From NCBI GenBank assembly GCA_964019055.1, contig OZ025208.1:13956097-14020096 (forward strand): a stretch of 64,000 nt of DNA. Reading direction: 5' to 3'. Of the stretch, positions 59,486 through 64,000 are shown one piece after another. Source of the DNA: Anthopleura xanthogrammica. Lineage: Eukaryota > Cnidaria > Anthozoa > Actiniaria > Actiniidae. Made by a program: the position numbers and the translations under genes. Every line of letters begins with the position of its first letter. Positions within the stretch are counted from its first letter, which is position 1. The notes under the pieces are model-generated. The model had not been told where the DNA came from and did not search any database. It saw nothing but the letters and a program-made list of their open reading frames with translations.

Positions 59486-60418
59486 CACAGGAAAAAATTT
59501 CAAAATCCCAATTTAGACGATTTGGGAAATTCTTGGGAATTTTTCCCAATAATGGGAAAAAATTGGGATAAAATTGGGAAACCAAATAAACAATATTGGG
59601 AATTTATTGGAAAGGCTGCTGTTCGGTTTCCTGATAACAATAATTTCCCAACATCGGGAAAGTGAAACCAATCAAATCCCAATATTGGTAATATTTTGGG
59701 ATTAAATTTCCAACAAAAACCCAAACATGGGAATAAATTGAAAAAAAATTACAAACTGAATCCCAAAAATGGGAATTAAATGGGACTGTACTTCCAATCA
59801 AAACCCAAATATGGGAATAATTTGAAAAAAATTACAAACTGAATCCCAAAAATGGGAATTAAATGGGGCTGTACTTCCAATCAAAACCCAAATATGGGAA
59901 TAAATTGAAAAAAATTACAAACTGAACCCAAAAATGGGAATTAAATGTGACTTTACTTTCTATCAAAACCCAAACATGGGAATAAATTGAAAAAAAATTA
60001 CAAACTGAATCCCAAAAATGGGAATTAAATCGGACTTTACTTTCTATCAAAACCCAAACATGGGAATAAATTGAAAATAATTACAAACTGCATCCCAAAA
60101 ATGGGATTTTATTGGGAATACTTTGACCTCATAAAAACCCAATTTGATCATATATTGGGACAGTAATTTCCCAATTATGGGATTTTATTGGGATTACTTT
60201 GACCACATAAAAACCCAATTTGATCATAAATTGGGACAGTAATTTCCCAATTATGGGATTTTGCTGGGAATACTTTGACCACAGATTTGGATTTGGTACC
60301 ACTTTCCCAATATTGGGAAATATTGGGAAATATTGGGAAATTCCCAAGGAAAACCCAAAAATATCCCAATATTACCCCATTTTTTTCCCAAGTTGGGATT
60401 TTGAAATTTTTTCCTGTG
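59486..60418. mobile_element. CACTA-like element filled with CCCAA/TTGGG tandem arrays
   Basis: Perfect 26-bp terminal inverted repeats beginning CACAGGAAAAAATTTCAAAA, flanked on both sides by ATG, a 3-bp target duplication. Termini starting CAC plus a 3-bp duplication are typical of EnSpm/CACTA elements. Inside are five units of 83 bp (TTACAAACTGAATCCCAAAA at 59,749, 59,832, 59,915, 59,998, 60,081), then about three units of 77 bp (AAAACCCAATTTGATCATA). Short palindromes (CCCAATATTGGG, CCCAATTATGGG, CCCAAAAATGGG) fill nearly the whole element. The open frames here are artefacts of the repetition. Confidence 0.8.
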
Positions 60419-61851
60419 ATGTATACAGTAGATTGAAGTTTTCATTCAAATACATGTTTTTATTAATTTTTTCCCATATTATTTTCCTCCAATTGGAACA
60501 CTAACAGCTAACGTAATTATTTATAAAATACTAAAATAAAAAAATGGGGGTCACTGTTGTTTTTTTGAGATATATGTGGTCAAAATCATTTTCGGAAAGA
60601 GAGTGACAGAGTTTGATCTCGAAAAACATAGGTCCTGCCACATGCGCAGAACAGATGCACACAAACAATACCAGTGAATGTCCTTAAATAATTCAAAGAA
60701 ATCTTTCACACAAGTGTCCATGCTTGAATGATTCCAAGCTAACTCTCCAACTAATGATTACATAACATGTACGTATCAATTAATGAGAGAAATAGGACAC
60801 GACTGAAGATGGTAAAAAGGTTTTAGGTTGGTCAAAGAAACTCTGTTTTTAGCAGATGCAAAACATCATGACGAGAACAATAATACACTCTTCTAGATCC
60901 TACCACAGTCATAACTGTCGATTAATGCAAACATACATTCAACCATGTGGACAATATATGCCACACTTCAAATCTTACTGTAAATGTTCCAAAGTGTTAA
61001 ATGCTATTATTGTCGTCAATTTAGAGTATTAATATTTTATACTACTTAAATGTACTAGTATATAACTTAAGTATGGAAAATAATATAAGCCTTTTAAGTC
61101 TGTTTTTGGTTAACAGCTTGGTGGAAAGATCTAGATTCTATAAACAAGTAGACAGCCATGCTTATGCATAAAAAGTGTGGTTTGTAATTATCATTTGTTT
61201 TTTTTTTACCCTTGGCACATGTCTGGAGCCAGATGATGCCGATAAGAAAATAAGGAAAAAATTCTAAATCATTAAGAAGGAAAGCATTTTTGGACCATTT
61301 TATTGTGTATTAACTACTGCATCATTTTTAATGAGATATTTGGAAAAATTTTCAAAGTTAGTTAAAGATTAATGGCTTCAGTTTGGCTATGCCTTGTAGC
61401 TAGATTCCAAACACAGCATAGATATATGAAACAGTACCACTAATGAGTACTGATTTGTACTAAATAATACTTATGACACATTAGGAAATAATAGATGTTG
61501 CACTATTTTGTACTATTTTGCCCCCCAAAAAAAAAGATTTCTAAAGTAATGTTTCACAGATTAAATATGTTTGAGTATTTTAATATGGCTTGCAATACAT
61601 ACAAGCACATGCATAAGCAAATAATCAAATTCAGTTTAGCCTTGCAATAACACTTGTTGGGAAAACAACCGCTATCAATCCCAGGATAGAAGTTCAAACA
61701 AATGACGATGTGAGATCCAGCCTAGTTTATTTTATACCAGTAAATAAAAATAAAAATAATTACATGTAAATGAATGAGAATTAACAGTGGATTCCACAGA
61801 GTGGCTCTTCTTCCACTGCATTCAAATTGGAATTTCGAAGTCGAATTTTGT

Positions 61852-62008
61852 GGAGGGAGGAAAAACCAGAGAACCCAGAAAAACCCTCAAACCACAGGAG
61901 AGAACCAACAAACAACTCTACTTACATACAACACTAAGTCAGGGAATTAAACCCAGGTGACCTTGGCGAGAGGTGAATGCTCTCACTACTACACCACTTA
62001 TGCAAGCT
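61852..62008 (-). mobile_element. tRNA-derived SINE
   Basis: On the minus strand: A-box-like GTGGTGTAGTAGTGAGAGC, B-box-like GGGTTTAATTCCC, then GGTTCTCTCCTGTGGTTTGA and GGGTTTTTCTGGGTTCTCTG. The same family as at 21,147. Confidence 0.7.
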
Positions 62009-63420
62009 TCCTAAATTAGTGCCTTGTCTAATTAGGTTTGTAGCTGGTTATCAGCTACCTGAATATGAGATTTTCTATCATTCATATCTGATTTACTAGG
62101 AGACTGTTTATTTTTGCCAGGGGAGGGGGGGGCAGTGTTCAGAAATCAACTAAGGTAAATTAGAAATTTACCATTTAAAATTCTGGATTTTTTTTTTTTT
62201 TTCGATTTGATAAAGAATTATTTGATTATCACTCTAACACTGATAGATCTACATGCATGCTGAAAAGGAAGTCTATGAACATGAAACCACATAACCTTGT
62301 AATACTGACCTAAAGCTATAAAATGTAACCATAGACCATGTTATAGAGCATTCTGCCTGACCTTTATCCCAGGAACATGATAAACAACAAACTTAGGCAA
62401 GCTACTTGAGATTTGCTACTCATATATGGCAGATCTCAGCATGCTATTCTGCTTGCTATTTCTTGCAACATGTAAGATTAAACTAGTCTATATCAAGCAT
62501 GTATACTATGCCAGAAATTGGGAGTCGTGTAGATTTTTATGAGATCACATTTTTTATGTTTTCAAGCTCAAATTTTATAACAAAGTAAATAACATAAGAA
62601 TGACATAAACTGAGCATGAACTTCTACTTTATAACTGCTGAAACGTTTTGGCTTATTGTTTCATATGTTTCATATAAAGCATTATCTGATTAGCAAAGTA
62701 GAAAAGAGCTTATCAATACTGAAGATAAATCTCTAGAATAGAACCTGTGCTTTCAAGATCTTATTTTTACATTTTCTTAATATTAAAACCTAGTTAGATA
62801 TGAAGTATGGTATGGTAAAATAAAATTGCTAAGCATCATAGCACCCAAGCTAGCCTATCTATCTTTTCATCTATATTTTCTGCTTGAGAGAGGTGGTTAA
62901 TATGAGTAAAAAGAGCATCAAGATAAAGCTAAAACAATAGCATACTAGTTATTAGAAGAATATTGGCTACACAAGTTGAAAACAGAAATCATCACAAACA
63001 ACATATAGATAAGCAAATCTCAGAAAATCTAACATCTAATGCCCTAATAACACATTATTATCTAGACAAATCTAAAAGTTACAATGTAGATGTAATACTA
63101 TGCAAGAAAGTGTAAGTGTAGATGAGATTTGAAACAAAAGTTCACCACACTTTAATCTGGTGATCTAATTAACTTCTCAAAATATATTTTTGATAGTTTT
63201 CATAAATGAAATTGAAATTCAAAAGGCCAACAACCTAGAATCGAAATGAATAGCTGTTGGTAAAGGCTATTGCCCAGATTATTAATATACATGTATACCC
63301 ACCTGAAATATACATAATGTAAATATCGTTTGTTTTTATAACATTGAAATGAATGAACTAGTTCATACACTTCAATGTAAATATACTTAAATTGGTAAAA
63401 AAAGTATGGAATGGTTTTAC

Positions 63421-63433
63421 CTTGGCTTGTTTC
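63421..63433 (-). other. Candidate 13-nt micro-exon of the kinesin gene
   Basis: On the minus strand ATCAAG|G AAA CAA GCC AAG|GTAAAAC gives residues KQAK in the phase that precedes [10 protein letters not shown] in the next exon. KIF13 proteins usually have a lysine-rich link at this place. The acceptor's pyrimidine tract is about 25 nt upstream, so the call is tentative. Confidence 0.35.
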
Positions 63434-63988
63434 CTTGATTTTTCGAATTCACGGTACGACATGAAAAAAAAGCACATAAGAAATTAGTATTAATGAATTA
63501 AAATGTTTTTATCTCAGAATTCTTAGTAAACATAACCCATTGTTATGAAGTGTCGTTCCTGTTATAATGTTTATTTTACTATTTTATTAAGTGCATAGAA
63601 AACAATGCATGATTTGCTGGATTTTTAGCCAAATTATTGCGAAGTAATTATGGTACTATATTATTTTTATTTTACTCTTAAAACAGCCCGGAGGACAATG
63701 CCAACTATTAAATGGTCACTCAATGTAGTTTTGTCTATACGAGGCATTATGTTAAAATGAAAGATATGTAAAAAGGGCAAGAGAATTTTCGAATAATGTG
63801 GTTGACAGAATATGGCATAAAATGTACAAATTTTGGAACAAAATGTTTATTTATTAGAAATAACTGTTATGATAACGTATAGACTTCAACGCTTCCTGTT
63901 TGCTTATATATTAAAAAGTGTGAAAAATCTCTCACTTGCACATAATTTATAGCTCTTACTAAATAAGGGAAAAAATCCAGAAACTTAC

Positions 63989-64000
63989 TGAGATAAAACT
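63989..64000 (-). other. Candidate edge of an upstream kinesin motor exon
   Basis: The window ends with a minus-strand donor, TTATCTCA|GTAAGT. The last codons would read VLS plus the first two bases of Gln, completed by the G that starts the micro-exon at 63,433. This fits the ...TVL... strand of KIF13 motors. Only 12 nt are visible. Confidence 0.3.

Larger units (their letters stand above)
52861..63420 (-). other. Long kinesin intron, about 10.5 kb
   Basis: Between the first well-supported exon and the candidate micro-exon. AT-rich with no other coding exon that I could recognise. It contains the mobile elements listed at 53,655, 56,726, 57,001, 59,486 and 61,852. Confidence 0.5.

Noticed and set aside
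59388..60504. Several Phe/Tyr/Asn-rich open frames on both strands.
   Set aside because: They repeat with the 83-bp and 77-bp units of the transposon and have no start context or splice support.

Overview
The window is nuclear DNA of an animal, most likely an anthozoan cnidarian (stony coral or sea anemone type). Evidence: intron-rich genes with GT-AG junctions, AT-rich sequence full of microsatellites and foldback DNA transposons, a gene with six ShK-type six-cysteine domains, and tRNA-derived SINEs of a kind I associate with corals. No tool was run; every exon was traced by eye from reading frame, phase and splice sites, so junctions are predictions.

Layout. (1) 1-10,746: no convincing complete gene; foldback elements, a LINE 3' end, an (AT)n run, a helix-turn-helix-like fragment and a 57-bp minisatellite. 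(2) 10,747-14,653, minus strand: a seven-exon gene for a secreted protein with a signal peptide, a Thr/Ser-rich mucin-like stalk, a Gly-Ile-Thr-Pro repeat block and six ShK domains. (3) 14,654-17,111: intergenic repeats. (4) 17,112-27,242, minus strand: an eleven-exon geranylgeranyl diphosphate synthase (267 aa), whose introns hold a 1.09-kb terminal-inverted-repeat element, a truncated LINE and a second array of the 57-bp minisatellite. (5) 29,142-29,771, plus strand: a single-exon four-helix membrane protein of 209 aa with two cysteines in each outer loop and connexin-like local sequence. (6) 33,631 to the right edge, minus strand: a large kinesin-3 gene of KIF13 type (35 well-supported exons, 1,799 codons, starting inside the motor domain and ending in a CAP-Gly domain). 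Its N-terminal end lies beyond a roughly 10-kb intron and runs off the window.

The genes have no evident shared pathway: an isoprenoid enzyme, a vesicle motor, a channel-like membrane protein and a secreted ShK protein. The observations I rate highest are the connexin-like protein, the multi-ShK mucin-like protein built from phase-matched exon cassettes, a CACTA-like element packed with CCCAA/TTGGG tandem arrays (59,486-60,418), and the same 57-bp minisatellite at three separate loci.
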